DNA of 64,000 nt from JSC-12 sp033764965 (GTDB taxonomy: Bacteria > Cyanobacteriota > Cyanobacteriia > Leptolyngbyales > Leptolyngbyaceae), in NCBI GenBank assembly GCA_033764965.1, contig JANRIN010000090.1:68167-132166 (forward strand), given 5' to 3'. The first letter of the stretch is position 1. Every line of letters starts with the position of its first letter. The translations under genes were made by a program, and so were the position numbers. Of this stretch, positions 9,256 through 17,485 are shown piece after piece. The notes under the pieces are model-generated. The model was not told the origin of the DNA, made no database searches, and was given only the letters and a program-made list of their open reading frames with translations.

Positions 9256-9804
9256 CTAGCCTGCCTTGAGCAATTCCACATCAAAAATCAGGGTGGAGTT
9301 GGGAGGAATGGGACCGATGCCGCGAGAGCCGTAACCCAAATCTGGCGGGATTACCAATTGACGGCGACCCCCTACTTTCATGGAGGCGATGCCCTCATCC
9401 CAGCCTTTGATCACCTGTCCTGCTCCCAGTTTGAATTTGAAGGGCGTACCCCGATCGCGGGAACTATCAAATTTGCTGCCGTCTTCCAGAGTGCCGGTGT
9501 AGTGGACAGTTACAGTCTGTCCGGTTTGGGGCGCGTCTCCACTGCCTTCCACCATATCCAGATACTTCAAACCAGAAGGAGTTGTGACGTAATTTTTAGA
9601 GGCTTCCACTTTCTTTGCTGTTGTTGTAGGGGTGGGGGCTGCTGCAACGAGGGGAGTCGCAACCACCTCGCTGAGATTTTCGATGGGTTCAGTGGTGGGC
9701 AAATTAGCAGCCGTTGCCGTAGTTCGATTTAGCGTGAATTGAGACACCACCAGAACCACAACACAGGCGATCATCACCCCTAAGCTGATTAAAATCTCTC
9801 TCAC
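9256..9804 (-). CDS. FKBP-type peptidyl-prolyl cis-trans isomerase, membrane-anchored or exported
   Basis: A 182-residue protein with an N-terminal hydrophobic helix (~5-24) acting as a signal anchor. A Thr/Ala/Pro-rich linker (~28-70) leads to a complete FKBP domain (~75-181). Family positions visible include 'TVHYTGTLEDGSKFDSS', 'PFKFKLGAGQVIKGWDEGI' and 'LVIPPDLGYGSRGIG'. It catalyses proline isomerisation, here probably in the periplasm or thylakoid lumen. The gene is convergent with dnaB. Start ATG at 9804 is preceded by AGGAGAG about 9 nt upstream, a good ribosome binding site. Confidence 0.95.
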   Translation of the reverse strand: MREILISLGVMIACVVVLVVSQFTLNRTTATAANLPTTEPIENLSEVVATPLVAAAPTPTTTAKKVEASKNYVTTPSGLKYLDMVEGSGDAPQTGQTVTVHYTGTLEDGSKFDSSRDRGTPFKFKLGAGQVIKGWDEGIASMKVGGRRQLVIPPDLGYGSRGIGPIPPNSTLIFDVELLKAG

Positions 9805-9923
9805 AAGAACTCTCCTGTACCGCTAGTAGTCAATCAATGATGGGGTTGCTATGCCATCAATACTTGTGCTCAATGCTTGTTCATTGTATAGCGAAGTGCA
9901 GGGTGATGAGTGGTGATTAGCGC

Positions 9924-10685
9924 TCACCCTGCGACTAAACGAGCGGCTAGTGCCAGATCGAAGTAGGTTGAGCCACCGGGATTACCATCGATCGCCTGGA
10001 ATGGCAGTTCTGGTTCTCCCAGGTGATCGAGCACCAGGACAGCTTCGGAGAAGTCTTCTTGCTGAGTGTAATGGCTGCGAGTAATAACTGTCTTTAAACT
10101 GGCTTGAGTCGCTGCCAGCAATCCCTGGCGGGAATCTTCGATCGCCAAGCACTGATCTGGCGACAAGTCTAATTGTTCGAGGGCATACAAATACACGTCT
10201 GGGGCGGGTTTTTTGGCAGGCACCATGTCTCCTGCGGCGATCACGTCAAACCAGGTGGGGCTTTCCGGGGTGAGGCTTGTTTCCAATAACGTTGTGACAT
10301 TTTCGGGGGTGCTGGTGGTGGCGATCGCCAATCGAATGCCTGCCTGCCGCGCCTCCTGCATCAATCGCTTTACGCCCGGACGCAGCGGCATCAGTCCTGT
10401 TTGCACCAGAGCTTTGTAGTGCTGAGTCTTGACTTTGTGCATCTGAGCCGCCCAGGTGATGGCATCCGGAATTGGCTCAAACGCTGGTTGGTCTTCTCGC
10501 AGATAGCGCTGTAGCCGCTCTTTGCCTCCCGCTGTGCTCAACAGTTCGCCATAGCGTTCTACCGACCATTCCCACCCCAACCCGGCATCAGCAAAAGCTC
10601 GATTAAATGCGACTCGATGCCCATCTCGCTCAGTATCGGCTAAGGTTCCGTCCACATCAAAAATCAGGGCTTGGAGTTGGGGCAT
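9924..10685 (-). CDS. HAD hydrolase, CbbY-like phosphatase
   Basis: A 253-residue HAD-IA phosphatase with all four motifs: I 'IFDVDGTLADTE' near the N-terminus (nucleophile Asp9 and Asp11), II 'LAIATTSTPENV', III with 'VPAKKPAPDVYLYAL' (Lys) and IV 'CLAIEDSRQGLLAA'. The helical cap between motifs I and II fits CbbY. CbbY of Rhodobacter removes the Rubisco inhibitor xylulose-1,5-bisphosphate; that role here is only suggested by family. It is a paralogue of the truncated HAD protein at the start of the window. It stands alone, with divergent spacing to the AI-2E-type gene. Confidence 0.9.
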   Translation of the reverse strand: MPQLQALIFDVDGTLADTERDGHRVAFNRAFADAGLGWEWSVERYGELLSTAGGKERLQRYLREDQPAFEPIPDAITWAAQMHKVKTQHYKALVQTGLMPLRPGVKRLMQEARQAGIRLAIATTSTPENVTTLLETSLTPESPTWFDVIAAGDMVPAKKPAPDVYLYALEQLDLSPDQCLAIEDSRQGLLAATQASLKTVITRSHYTQQEDFSEAVLVLDHLGEPELPFQAIDGNPGGSTYFDLALAARLVAG

Positions 10686-10839
10686 GGGGACTGACGCATC
10701 AAAATCTTGGTGGATCTATTTTATTCCTTCCCTTGTACCCTTTAATGGAAACATTGCATCGGTTGGGGTGAATCCTGGCATTTCCTCTGCCGCTGCTTAA
10801 TCCTTTGCCGCGTCTCAGTCAAATGCTGCCACCCCAACC

Positions 10840-11910
10840 ATGAACGACAACCAACTCTGGCGATCGCTATCAAATTCTGCGCTGGTGCGTTTTCTACTGC
10901 TGTTCGCCTGTGGTTGGGCATTGGTGCAATTGATTGCTTATTTTTATACTGTCATTGCCATGTTTGTCACGGCGGCAATCTTGGCAGTGTTGATGGATTA
11001 CCCGGTGCGAAAACTGTCCATGTATATTCCGCGCTGGTTGGCAATAACGATGACAGTGCTGGGAACTGTGGCGATCGCCCTTGGGTTCATTACAATCCTG
11101 GGCTTGCAGGTGATCAATCAGGGCAGCACTTTGGTACAAAGCATCACTACGGGCATCCAAAGCTCCAATTTGCCATTTAAAGATTATCTTGAACGAATTA
11201 ATTTTGATCAGATTATTGGAGTCCTGCGATCGAGTCTAAGTACAGGGCTAGGTTTAGTTGGGACCGTTTTTTCCAATACTTTTACCGCTATTTTTTTATT
11301 GGTAATTGCGATTTATATGTTGGTCGATGGTAGAAAGATTTGGGCTGCTTGTCTTAAATTGTTGCCTGGGGAAGTGAGAGAGCAGTTTGATCGAAATGTG
11401 CAAAGGAATTTCTTAGGATTTCTGCGGGGGCAAATCACCCTGGTCATTTTTCTATCAGTTGCTAGTTTTATCGTATATACAATCTTAGGGGTTCAGTTCT
11501 CTTTAATTCTGGCGATCGTAGTGGGCGTGCTGGATGCAATCCCTGGAATTGGAGCCACGTTGGGCGTTGTGATTGTGACAACCCTCGTCTTTCTCACGCA
11601 AGGACAATGGGTGGCATTGCAAGTCGTGATTGCTTCCGTGATTCTGCAACAAATTCAAGATAATGTGGTGCATCCCAGAGTGATGGGGAAAGCGCTGGAA
11701 ATTAATCCCGTATTGTTATTTTTTGCTCTATTCATTGGAGAGCGTGTGGCGGGATTACTGGGGATTTTTCTGGCAATCCCAATCGCTGGCATGATTGTGA
11801 GCTGGTCAAAGGACAAAGACGACACGCCCGCGATCGTCGCCGCCGATGCCACAGTCACGATCACCCCAACCTCCAACCCTTCAGAAGAAGAAATTCGGCG
11901 GGAGCAATAG
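10840..11910 (+). CDS. AI-2E family transporter (PerM/TqsA-like membrane protein)
   Basis: A 356-residue polytopic membrane protein with about 7-8 hydrophobic segments. The family hallmarks are the paired N-terminal helices, a central soluble-looking stretch (~85-135), and the C-terminal 'VLDAIPGIGATLGV' and 'QQIQDNVVHPRVMGKALEINP' motifs. Family members export or import a range of small molecules (autoinducer-2 in E. coli TqsA, Na+/H+ exchange in some), so the name should not be read as function. The charged tail after ~330 is cytosolic. The gene starts at ATG 10840 and is followed by a heptamer-repeat spacer. Confidence 0.9.
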   Translation: MNDNQLWRSLSNSALVRFLLLFACGWALVQLIAYFYTVIAMFVTAAILAVLMDYPVRKLSMYIPRWLAITMTVLGTVAIALGFITILGLQVINQGSTLVQSITTGIQSSNLPFKDYLERINFDQIIGVLRSSLSTGLGLVGTVFSNTFTAIFLLVIAIYMLVDGRKIWAACLKLLPGEVREQFDRNVQRNFLGFLRGQITLVIFLSVASFIVYTILGVQFSLILAIVVGVLDAIPGIGATLGVVIVTTLVFLTQGQWVALQVVIASVILQQIQDNVVHPRVMGKALEINPVLLFFALFIGERVAGLLGIFLAIPIAGMIVSWSKDKDDTPAIVAADATVTITPTSNPSEEEIRREQ

Positions 11911-11945
11911 TCTACCAGTTCAAGTTTGCTGGGTTCTGAGACCGA

Positions 11946-11982
11946 ATGACCAGTAGCCAGTGACCAATGACCCCCCAATGAT
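11946..11982. repeat. Heptamer-type repeats (ATGACCA family)
   Basis: Degenerate copies 'CAGTGACCAATGACC' and 'CCAATGATCAACC' lie in the spacer after the AI-2E-type gene. They are related to the repeats in the histidine kinase gene, the tRNA-Leu intron and the 57.6-kb spacer. Confidence 0.7.
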
Positions 11983-12083
11983 CAACCCTGCAAATCTGGA
12001 TCAACCGCCAAGATCGATCGTCATATAAATTCCTTATTTTCCCTGCCTATACTCCTGGTGTTCCAGTCAGCAGGGAGCGTACC

Positions 12084-12563
12084 ATGCCTACAAGTTTTTC
12101 CCTGGAAGAGTCAAAAACACTTGCCCAGGCTCCAGTACTCGCTGGTCTAGCCGTTTCGATGGTTGATTTGGGAATTGTCTCGACTGTCCCTGAGGCAGCG
12201 GCATTGTCCCAGCAGATTGCCGGAGCCGCCCAAAAATATCCCAATAACTCGGTGATCCAATCTGTGTTTTCGGAAGAAGCGTTCAAAAGTGGCGTGGTCA
12301 AGCTGGACAAGCCAGAGATTAAGCCAGAGGACGTGGAATCTGGAGCATTAGTTGAGCAGGCGATCGCTACCATCAACACGGCACTAGCACTCCTCAACGG
12401 CAAGGCAAGCTCTGAAGAAATTACCGAGTACAAAGCATTCATCTACGCCTGTGCAGAAGCGGTTGCAAACGCGGCGGGAAGTGGTTTATTTGGAATCGGT
12501 GCCAAGGTGAGCGATAAAGAAGCCGCAGCCCTGGCAAAGTTCAAATCTGTGTTACTGAGCTAG
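12084..12563 (+). CDS. Conserved hypothetical protein, helical, 159 residues
   Basis: A predominantly helical, mildly acidic protein with no signal peptide and no motif I recognise. It reads as two helical blocks, ~8-60 and ~90-158, joined by a Pro/Glu-rich linker 'LDKPEIKPEDVESG'. The C-terminal block is Ala-rich ('YACAEAVANAAGSGLFG'). It precedes the small membrane protein at 12656 by 92 bp on the same strand, so the two may be co-transcribed. The Ala-rich C-terminal helix pair might pack against membrane or protein partners, but that is a guess. No function assigned. Confidence 0.65.
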   Translation: MPTSFSLEESKTLAQAPVLAGLAVSMVDLGIVSTVPEAAALSQQIAGAAQKYPNNSVIQSVFSEEAFKSGVVKLDKPEIKPEDVESGALVEQAIATINTALALLNGKASSEEITEYKAFIYACAEAVANAAGSGLFGIGAKVSDKEAAALAKFKSVLLS

Positions 12564-12655
12564 CCAGCAAGTCGTTTAAGAGTGATTCGTTTGACTAGGT
12601 TTTTCAGCTTGATTGGTGTAAAACTCTCTTATTAACGTTTCAGGAGAAATTCCCT

Positions 12656-13024
12656 GTGATTTATTTTTTGCTTTCGATCGTAGTGACAGCAATCAGCCTT
12701 CTGATTATTTCCAAGTTACCCACAGGTGTTGAAATCGCAAGTCCCTTCATTGCGTTGATTTCTGGTGCCATTATTGGTGCGTTCAATGGCGTGTGGGGGC
12801 TGTTTCCGGGTTGGTTCAGAGCGAGCACTGCGGTCTTGAGTTTAGGCTTAATTCCACTCATTGGTAGCATTATTGTCTTTGGTTTAGCAGCATGGCTGGT
12901 GCAGGGTTTTCGTCTGCGTTGGGGGATTGCAAGTGCGATTATTGGCGCGATCGCTCTGGCAATTGTTAACTCTATCCTGTACTTTATCCTGAACCAAACT
13001 GGGCTGATTCCAGCCGTGGCGTAG
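12656..13024 (+). CDS. Phage holin-like (superfamily IV) four-helix membrane protein
   Basis: A 122-residue integral membrane protein with four hydrophobic segments (~2-20, 28-46, 58-82, 88-112). It begins at GTG 12656, supported by AGGAG at 12642-12646. The Gly-rich pattern 'FIALISGAIIGAFNGVWG' fits PF04020, a family annotated as phage holin superfamily IV but widespread in chromosomes as small membrane proteins of unknown role. No endolysin or phage gene is near, so a lytic role is unlikely. It may be co-transcribed with the 12084 gene. Confidence 0.7.
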   Translation: MIYFLLSIVVTAISLLIISKLPTGVEIASPFIALISGAIIGAFNGVWGLFPGWFRASTAVLSLGLIPLIGSIIVFGLAAWLVQGFRLRWGIASAIIGAIALAIVNSILYFILNQTGLIPAVA

Positions 13025-13201
13025 TTCTTCCCAAGTCGTCGGGCGGTGAGTTAACTTCATCCTCCTGTGCCTTAGGTTGATCCATCCTGTGCAAGCGTGA
13101 GGCAATTTTCATCAACCGCATTCCAAAACTTTCTGTTTTTTCGTATCTTGGGTGAACGAGTGTTTTCAACACCGTCTGACATTATCCCCACCGGAGGAAT
13201 C

Positions 13202-13906
13202 ATGGCGCTTTGTGATCAGTTGCAGTCCATCGTTGCAGAAAAGCATCTCCTCAAGCATCCTTTTTATGTTGCTTGGACAGAGGGCAAACTCACCCGCGAC
13301 CATTTGAAACACTACGCCATTCAATATTTTCAAAATGTGCTGGCTTTTCCCACTTACGTGAGTGCAGTGCATTTCAACACTCCCCACTTTGGCACCTCGA
13401 TCGCAGTACGGCAGGAAATTCTAGAAAACCTGATTGAAGAAGAGCGGGGTAATCAGAACCATCCCGAATTGTGGCGCAGATTCGCCCATGCGCTAGGAGC
13501 AACGGATGCTGAACTCACAGAAACAGCCGCTTTACCCACCACCACTAACCTGGTCTCCACCTTCCGCCATCTCTGCCTCAATTCTCCCTTCTACGCGGGG
13601 CTTGCCGCCCTGTATGCTTACGAGTCTCAAATTCCTGCGGTTGCGACCACTAAAGTTGATGGACTCAAGCGGTTTTATGGCATGACCGATGCTAGTGAGT
13701 ATCGTTTCTTTACTGTGCATCAATCAGCAGACGAGTATCACTCCGAAACTGAGATGAAGCTGATCGAGGAGCACGCAGACACTCCCGCAAAACAAGCCGC
13801 CGCTCTGGAAACTGCTGCTCAAGCGGCTAATGCCCTCTGGCAATTCCTGGATGGAGTATACGAAGCCTACTGTCAGGATATTCAAGCTGAACTGGCGATC
13901 GCCTAA
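13202..13906 (+). CDS. CADD-family diiron protein (putative folate/p-aminobenzoate biosynthesis)
   Basis: A 234-residue protein of the haem-oxygenase-like diiron fold, most like CADD of Chlamydia. Predicted metal ligands are Glu80 or Glu81, His87, Glu141, His173, Asp177 and His180 (pattern HxxxDxxH). Tyr140-Glu141 and Lys151 sit at the spacing known from CADD. Tyr22 in 'HPFYVAW' aligns by motif with CADD Tyr27. Chlamydial CADD is known to make p-aminobenzoate from its own tyrosine, with a lysine giving the amino group, in a self-sacrificing reaction. The start is ATG 13202, supported by GGAGG seven bases before; the longer frame from 13097 lacks such support. No folate gene is adjacent. PqqC or TenA are less likely alternatives. 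Confidence 0.85.
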   Translation: MALCDQLQSIVAEKHLLKHPFYVAWTEGKLTRDHLKHYAIQYFQNVLAFPTYVSAVHFNTPHFGTSIAVRQEILENLIEEERGNQNHPELWRRFAHALGATDAELTETAALPTTTNLVSTFRHLCLNSPFYAGLAALYAYESQIPAVATTKVDGLKRFYGMTDASEYRFFTVHQSADEYHSETEMKLIEEHADTPAKQAAALETAAQAANALWQFLDGVYEAYCQDIQAELAIA

Positions 13907-13950
13907 AGGGGGTGAGGGACAGGGATTGGGGATTTGTGATCCAAAAGTAT

Positions 13951-14034
13951 CTCCTATCCCAACCCCTAACCCCTAATTCCCCATTCCTAATTCCCAACCC
14001 CTAACCCCCATCCCCCATTCCCCAACTCAACCCA
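13951..14034. repeat. C-rich short tandem repeat, period about 7
   Basis: Degenerate units of CCCCTAA, CCCATTC and CCCAACC run through this spacer between two convergent genes. It is a different heptamer family from the ATGACCA type. It is not coding on either strand. Confidence 0.75.
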
Positions 14035-15115
14035 CCAGATCCGGAAACACCTGTTGCACCGCAGGATGAATCAGGTGGTGGTTTTGTACATTTAAGCCCT
14101 TCGCCAGAACTGGATCTTTATCTAACGCTGCCATGCCAAAGTTCGCTAGTTTAAGGACGTAGGGCAATGTACTGTTGTTAAGCGCTTGAGTCGCTGTCCA
14201 GGGCACGGCTCCCGGCATATTCGGTACACCATAGTGGACTACGCCAGCCTCAATGTAGGTGGGATGGGAATGGGATGTGGGGCGCACTGTTTCAATGCAG
14301 CCGCCTTGGTCAACTGCCACATCCACGATCACCGAACCCGATCGCATTTGCTTAACGAGATGGCGATCGACTAAAACTGGAGCTTTTTGAGCCAGCACCA
14401 ACACTGCACCTACCAGCAAATCTGCATTCGGCACAACAGATTCAATTTGGGCAACGCTGCTATACAGTAACTCGACCCGTGAGCCAAAGATCGTTTCCAG
14501 ATACGCCAACCGATCAACATTGACATCTAAGATCGCAACCTGAGCGCCCATTCCCACTGCAATCCGGGCGGCTTCAGTGCCCACCACCCCGCCTCCCAAA
14601 ATCACCACCTGACCAGGGGAAACGCCAGGAATGCCTCCCAGCAATACGCCGCGTCCCCCCTGTTGACGTTCCAGGTAGCGGGCACCAAACTGCACCGATA
14701 AACGCCCAGCAATCACGCTCATGGGAGCCAGCAGGGGCAAACGACGATCGGGCAGTTCAACGGTTTCGTAGGCAATTGCGGTAACGCCACTATCCAATAG
14801 GTGTTCCGTTAAACGGCGATCGGCTGCCAGGTGCAGATAGGTAAAGAGCAATTGTCCTTTTTGTAACAACTCATACTCGGGTGGCAGCGGTTCCTTGACC
14901 TTGATGATTAACTCTTGATCCCAGGTTGCTTGAGCGGTCGGGGCGATCGTGGCTCCGGCTTGCTCATACTCTGCATCCGTAAAGCCTGCTCCAACGCCTG
15001 CCTGAGTTTCGACCAACACCTGATGCCCTTGGTTCGTCAACGCCCTCACACTGCCAGGACTTAGCCCAACCCGAAACTCCTGATCTTTGGTTTCTTTCGG
15101 AACACCAATTCGCAT
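14027..15115 (-). CDS. ald: Alanine dehydrogenase
   Basis: A 362-residue NAD-dependent alanine dehydrogenase converting L-alanine to pyruvate and ammonia, and the reverse. It begins 'MRIGVPKET' at 15115; the longer frame adds 44 residues with no family match. Arg15, Lys74 ('IKVKEPLP') and His95 ('FTYLHLAAD') fall exactly at the pyruvate-binding and catalytic positions of the family. The Rossmann loop is 'VVILGGGVVGTEAARIA', and 'VDVAVDQGG' is also conserved. In filamentous cyanobacteria the enzyme is linked to nitrogen metabolism. It is divergent from the 15265 gene, 149 bp away, and that gap holds both promoters. Confidence 0.97.
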   Translation of the reverse strand: MRIGVPKETKDQEFRVGLSPGSVRALTNQGHQVLVETQAGVGAGFTDAEYEQAGATIAPTAQATWDQELIIKVKEPLPPEYELLQKGQLLFTYLHLAADRRLTEHLLDSGVTAIAYETVELPDRRLPLLAPMSVIAGRLSVQFGARYLERQQGGRGVLLGGIPGVSPGQVVILGGGVVGTEAARIAVGMGAQVAILDVNVDRLAYLETIFGSRVELLYSSVAQIESVVPNADLLVGAVLVLAQKAPVLVDRHLVKQMRSGSVIVDVAVDQGGCIETVRPTSHSHPTYIEAGVVHYGVPNMPGAVPWTATQALNNSTLPYVLKLANFGMAALDKDPVLAKGLNVQNHHLIHPAVQQVFPDLVG

Positions 15116-15264
15116 GACAACCTCGCACGATAGAAGGGGAGTGACTCTGACACAATTCTCCGATTTGAACCAGGAATCGCAACCAAAAGGGTGTAATGTT
15201 GGTGTAAAGAGTTGTGAATTCGCACTTTGCAACCTGTTCCATTCCACCTCAGCCCGTTTTTTAG

Positions 15265-15636
15265 ATGTATAACTTTCCCGAACCTCCCTACTTTCTGCTG
15301 TTTGCTGGTTTGTTTGCCAGCATCACCTCTGGTCTGGCGTTTGAGGCAGTGTTGAAGCAGTCCGTTCAGAGTTGGTCTAAAAATCGTTCCACTCGCATTC
15401 TGGCAAATTTGCAAGGACTGCAACTGATCCTGCCCTTTTTAGCCATTTCCATTGGTTCCTGTGTGTTTTTATCGTCAGGCATGGAAATTTTTGGATTTCC
15501 GGCTCAGTTAGCCTACGCCTTTTCTGTGCCGCTCACGGCTGGCACGGCTGCATTAGTTTGGTCCCAATTGAGAAAAATCTTAGTCCAGCTTGAGCGGGGC
15601 GGCTCCCAAGCCCTAGATCTGGATTCTTTTGTGTAG
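15265..15636 (+). CDS. Small integral membrane protein, unknown function
   Basis: A 123-residue protein with three hydrophobic segments (~8-30, 50-75, 82-100) and a short hydrophilic C-terminus. It begins 'MYNFPEPPYFLLFAG', looks cyanobacterium-specific, and carries no motif I can name. It is divergent from ald. The nearest downstream gene on this strand is the ABC permease 700 bp away, so it is probably monocistronic. No function assigned. Confidence 0.65.
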   Translation: MYNFPEPPYFLLFAGLFASITSGLAFEAVLKQSVQSWSKNRSTRILANLQGLQLILPFLAISIGSCVFLSSGMEIFGFPAQLAYAFSVPLTAGTAALVWSQLRKILVQLERGGSQALDLDSFV

Positions 15637-15698
15637 ATCCTGGTCGTGGGCTATCAGGATTTATCGCCGTTTGCGGGCGAGGGATGGGGGCTTGAGTT

Positions 15699-15875
15699 GT
15701 GAATAGTTTGGGGCTGGATGATACGAATACGCTCAGGACTAAAGTGGCGATCGCAGCCTCAGCCACTAAGACGCTTGATGAAAAGAGTGTCACCCGCCCG
15801 GATGGAGAGAATTGCGCGGTATGTGAATTTTTTGGCATCTTCATGTCCTCTGACCTCCACAGCAGCCACGGTTAA
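15699..15875 (+). CDS. Possible small ORF, 58 residues
   Basis: A GTG-started frame directly after an in-frame stop, encoding a hydrophilic peptide with a CxxC pair ('ENCAVCEFFG'). No ribosome binding site is convincing and I know no homologue. An antisense frame covers the same bases. It may be a decayed gene or chance; listed because the 700-bp gap otherwise has no gene. Confidence 0.2.
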   Translation: MNSLGLDDTNTLRTKVAIAASATKTLDEKSVTRPDGENCAVCEFFGIFMSSDLHSSHG

Positions 15876-16220
15876 GTATTTGCAAAAGGGTGCTCGGAAC
15901 ACACACTCGCTACAGACTTAATCCGGCTTTAAATTGTTCTCGACTGGGTTGAAAAAATATGCAGAGTCGCGAGACGCTTTGGGGGTTAGGGCTTTTCTCG
16001 TCACAAACAGGAGATGAACCTGTTCTTGCATTCACGCATGATTCGTTGATGCGTAACTTCATCCGATTGGACATAAATCTCCCCCGGAGGGGTTAAGTAA
16101 CTCCAACCTAGCCTTCGACTACACCAGAACATTCAGCTTTTCCGGGTCTTGTAAGATACAAACGGATTAGTTTCTAGTGAGCACGATCGCTCAAGGATTT
16201 GGCGTATAGTTAGCTTTGGT
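15876..16220. other. Intergenic region upstream of ABC permease
   Basis: No gene is supported here. It contains a CCCCCGGAGGGG-like self-complementary stretch near 16081-16096 and leads into the structured leader described next. Probably promoter and 5' leader of the permease. Confidence 0.4.
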
Positions 16221-16276
16221 CAGAACGCTTAGGACAAGGAAAAGCTGCAAAGCTAATGCTGGGTAGGGGCGTTCTG
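16221..16276 (+). promoter_or_regulatory. Structured leader candidate upstream of ABC permease
   Basis: CAGAACGC at 16221-16228 is exactly complementary to GCGTTCTG at 16269-16276. Inside is AGCT-GCAA-AGCT (16243-16254), a 4-bp stem capped by a GNRA-type loop. The element ends 63 nt before the chosen start codon. It does not match any riboswitch consensus I know. Confidence 0.4.
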
Positions 16277-16339
16277 ATGCGCCTTTGCCAAGTTACACAT
16301 GGCTACGGCTATACCTTTCATCCATTACAGGAAGGGGTC

Positions 16340-17404
16340 ATGTCCAAACTCGTTTATCAGGTCGGTGCGATCGCAATTTCGTTACTCCTGGTTGGGGTCA
16401 TTATTGTGTTAGCAGGCGGTAACCCCTTTCAAGTTACTGCCAGCATGGGAGTTGGGGCATTTGGCAGCCCGGATCGGATGGGACGAGTCATCGCGACACT
16501 GGTGCCCTTATTATTGTGTACCAGTGGCTTGTTATTCACCTTTACTGCTGGACTCTACAACTTGGGGATTGAAGGACAAATTGCCTTTGGCGCGATCGCC
16601 GCAACGTTCCTGATTCGGCTGACGCAAGATGTATTGCCCCCCTGGATTGTTATCCTGCTGGCAATTGGAGCAGGTGGGCTAGGGGGTGTGTTGTGGGGCA
16701 TATTGGCAGGGGTACTGAACGTGTATGGACGGATTAATGAAATTTTTGCGGGTTTGGGCTTGAACTTTGTCGCCGATGGATTGGCACTCTACCTGATTTT
16801 TGGACCCTGGAAGAAAGAAGGGGTCGCTTCCATGAGTGGAACGGAACCCTTTCGAGAAGACCTATGGCTACCCACGATCGGCGGGACTGAAGCCAGCCCG
16901 ATCGCCTTAATCATCGCGATCGCCGCAGTGGGAGTAACCTTACTGATACTGCAAGGCACTTACTTTGGTTTGCAACTGCGGGCAGTGGGGCAAAATCTCC
17001 GTGCCTCCTATGTGCTCGGCATTCCTGCCATTCGTCAACTGATGAGTGCCTTTGCCATCTGTGGTGGGTTTGCAGGACTGGCAGGAGCTTTACAAGTATT
17101 GGTTATTTTCCATCGCCTAATTCCCAGCATTTCCAGCAATCTCGGCTTTTTGTCCCTACTCGTAGCGATGCTAATTGGCATGAATGGCTGGCTGATTCTT
17201 CCAGTTGCGTTCTTCTTCAGTGTGCTGAATGTGGGCAGTTTGCAATTGCCCTTAGCCCTCAATTTAGAATCATCTCTGTCGGGTGTAATTCAGGGCATGA
17301 TTGTGCTGTTTGCTCTGTTGGGTCGCGGGTTGAGTGAATCCCAATGGCTATCCAAATTCCGCAATCTCCCAAGCAGTAGTCAATCTCCCAAACCTTCATC
17401 CTAA
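16340..17404 (+). CDS. ABC transporter permease, BPD_transp_2 family (YufP/BmpB-like, nucleoside type)
   Basis: A 354-residue permease with about nine to ten membrane helices. Signature segments are 'TFTAGLYNLGIEGQIAFGA' and 'AVGQNLRASYVLGIPAIRQ', the second being the coupling loop of this family. Homologues (YufP of Bacillus, BmpB of Streptococcus) import nucleosides together with a YufQ-type partner, an ATPase and a lipoprotein receptor; sugars are an alternative substrate class. It is a paralogue of the permease at 61351. No partner subunits are adjacent here. The start ATG 16340 has GAAGGGG upstream and gives a normal N-terminus; the frame from 16256 overlaps the structured leader and is less likely. 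Confidence 0.88.
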   Translation: MSKLVYQVGAIAISLLLVGVIIVLAGGNPFQVTASMGVGAFGSPDRMGRVIATLVPLLLCTSGLLFTFTAGLYNLGIEGQIAFGAIAATFLIRLTQDVLPPWIVILLAIGAGGLGGVLWGILAGVLNVYGRINEIFAGLGLNFVADGLALYLIFGPWKKEGVASMSGTEPFREDLWLPTIGGTEASPIALIIAIAAVGVTLLILQGTYFGLQLRAVGQNLRASYVLGIPAIRQLMSAFAICGGFAGLAGALQVLVIFHRLIPSISSNLGFLSLLVAMLIGMNGWLILPVAFFFSVLNVGSLQLPLALNLESSLSGVIQGMIVLFALLGRGLSESQWLSKFRNLPSSSQSPKPSS

Positions 17405-17425
17405 AGAGAATTGCAGCGATGAACA

Positions 17426-17452
17426 ATAAAAAGGGCAGAAATACATCTGCCC
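17426..17452 (-). terminator. Rho-independent terminator of the 17486-19414 gene
   Basis: Read on the minus strand, GGGCAGA and TCTGCCC pair around a six-base loop and are followed by TTTTTATT. It lies about 35 bp after the stop of the minus-strand gene. Confidence 0.85.
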
Positions 17453-17485
17453 TCCGAGGTTCAGTCAATCCTGATTTAATGACGT

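Noticed and set aside
12656..13024. Holin of a prophage
   Set aside because: The family is holin-like only by name; no phage gene is anywhere near.
13951..14034. Promoter or operator from the C-rich repeats
   Set aside because: It is between convergent gene ends and is degenerate period-7 DNA, so a regulatory role is not supported.
15533..15844. Minus-strand open frame of 103 residues
   Set aside because: It overlaps the end of the 15265 gene antisense and is Pro/Ser-rich without a domain.
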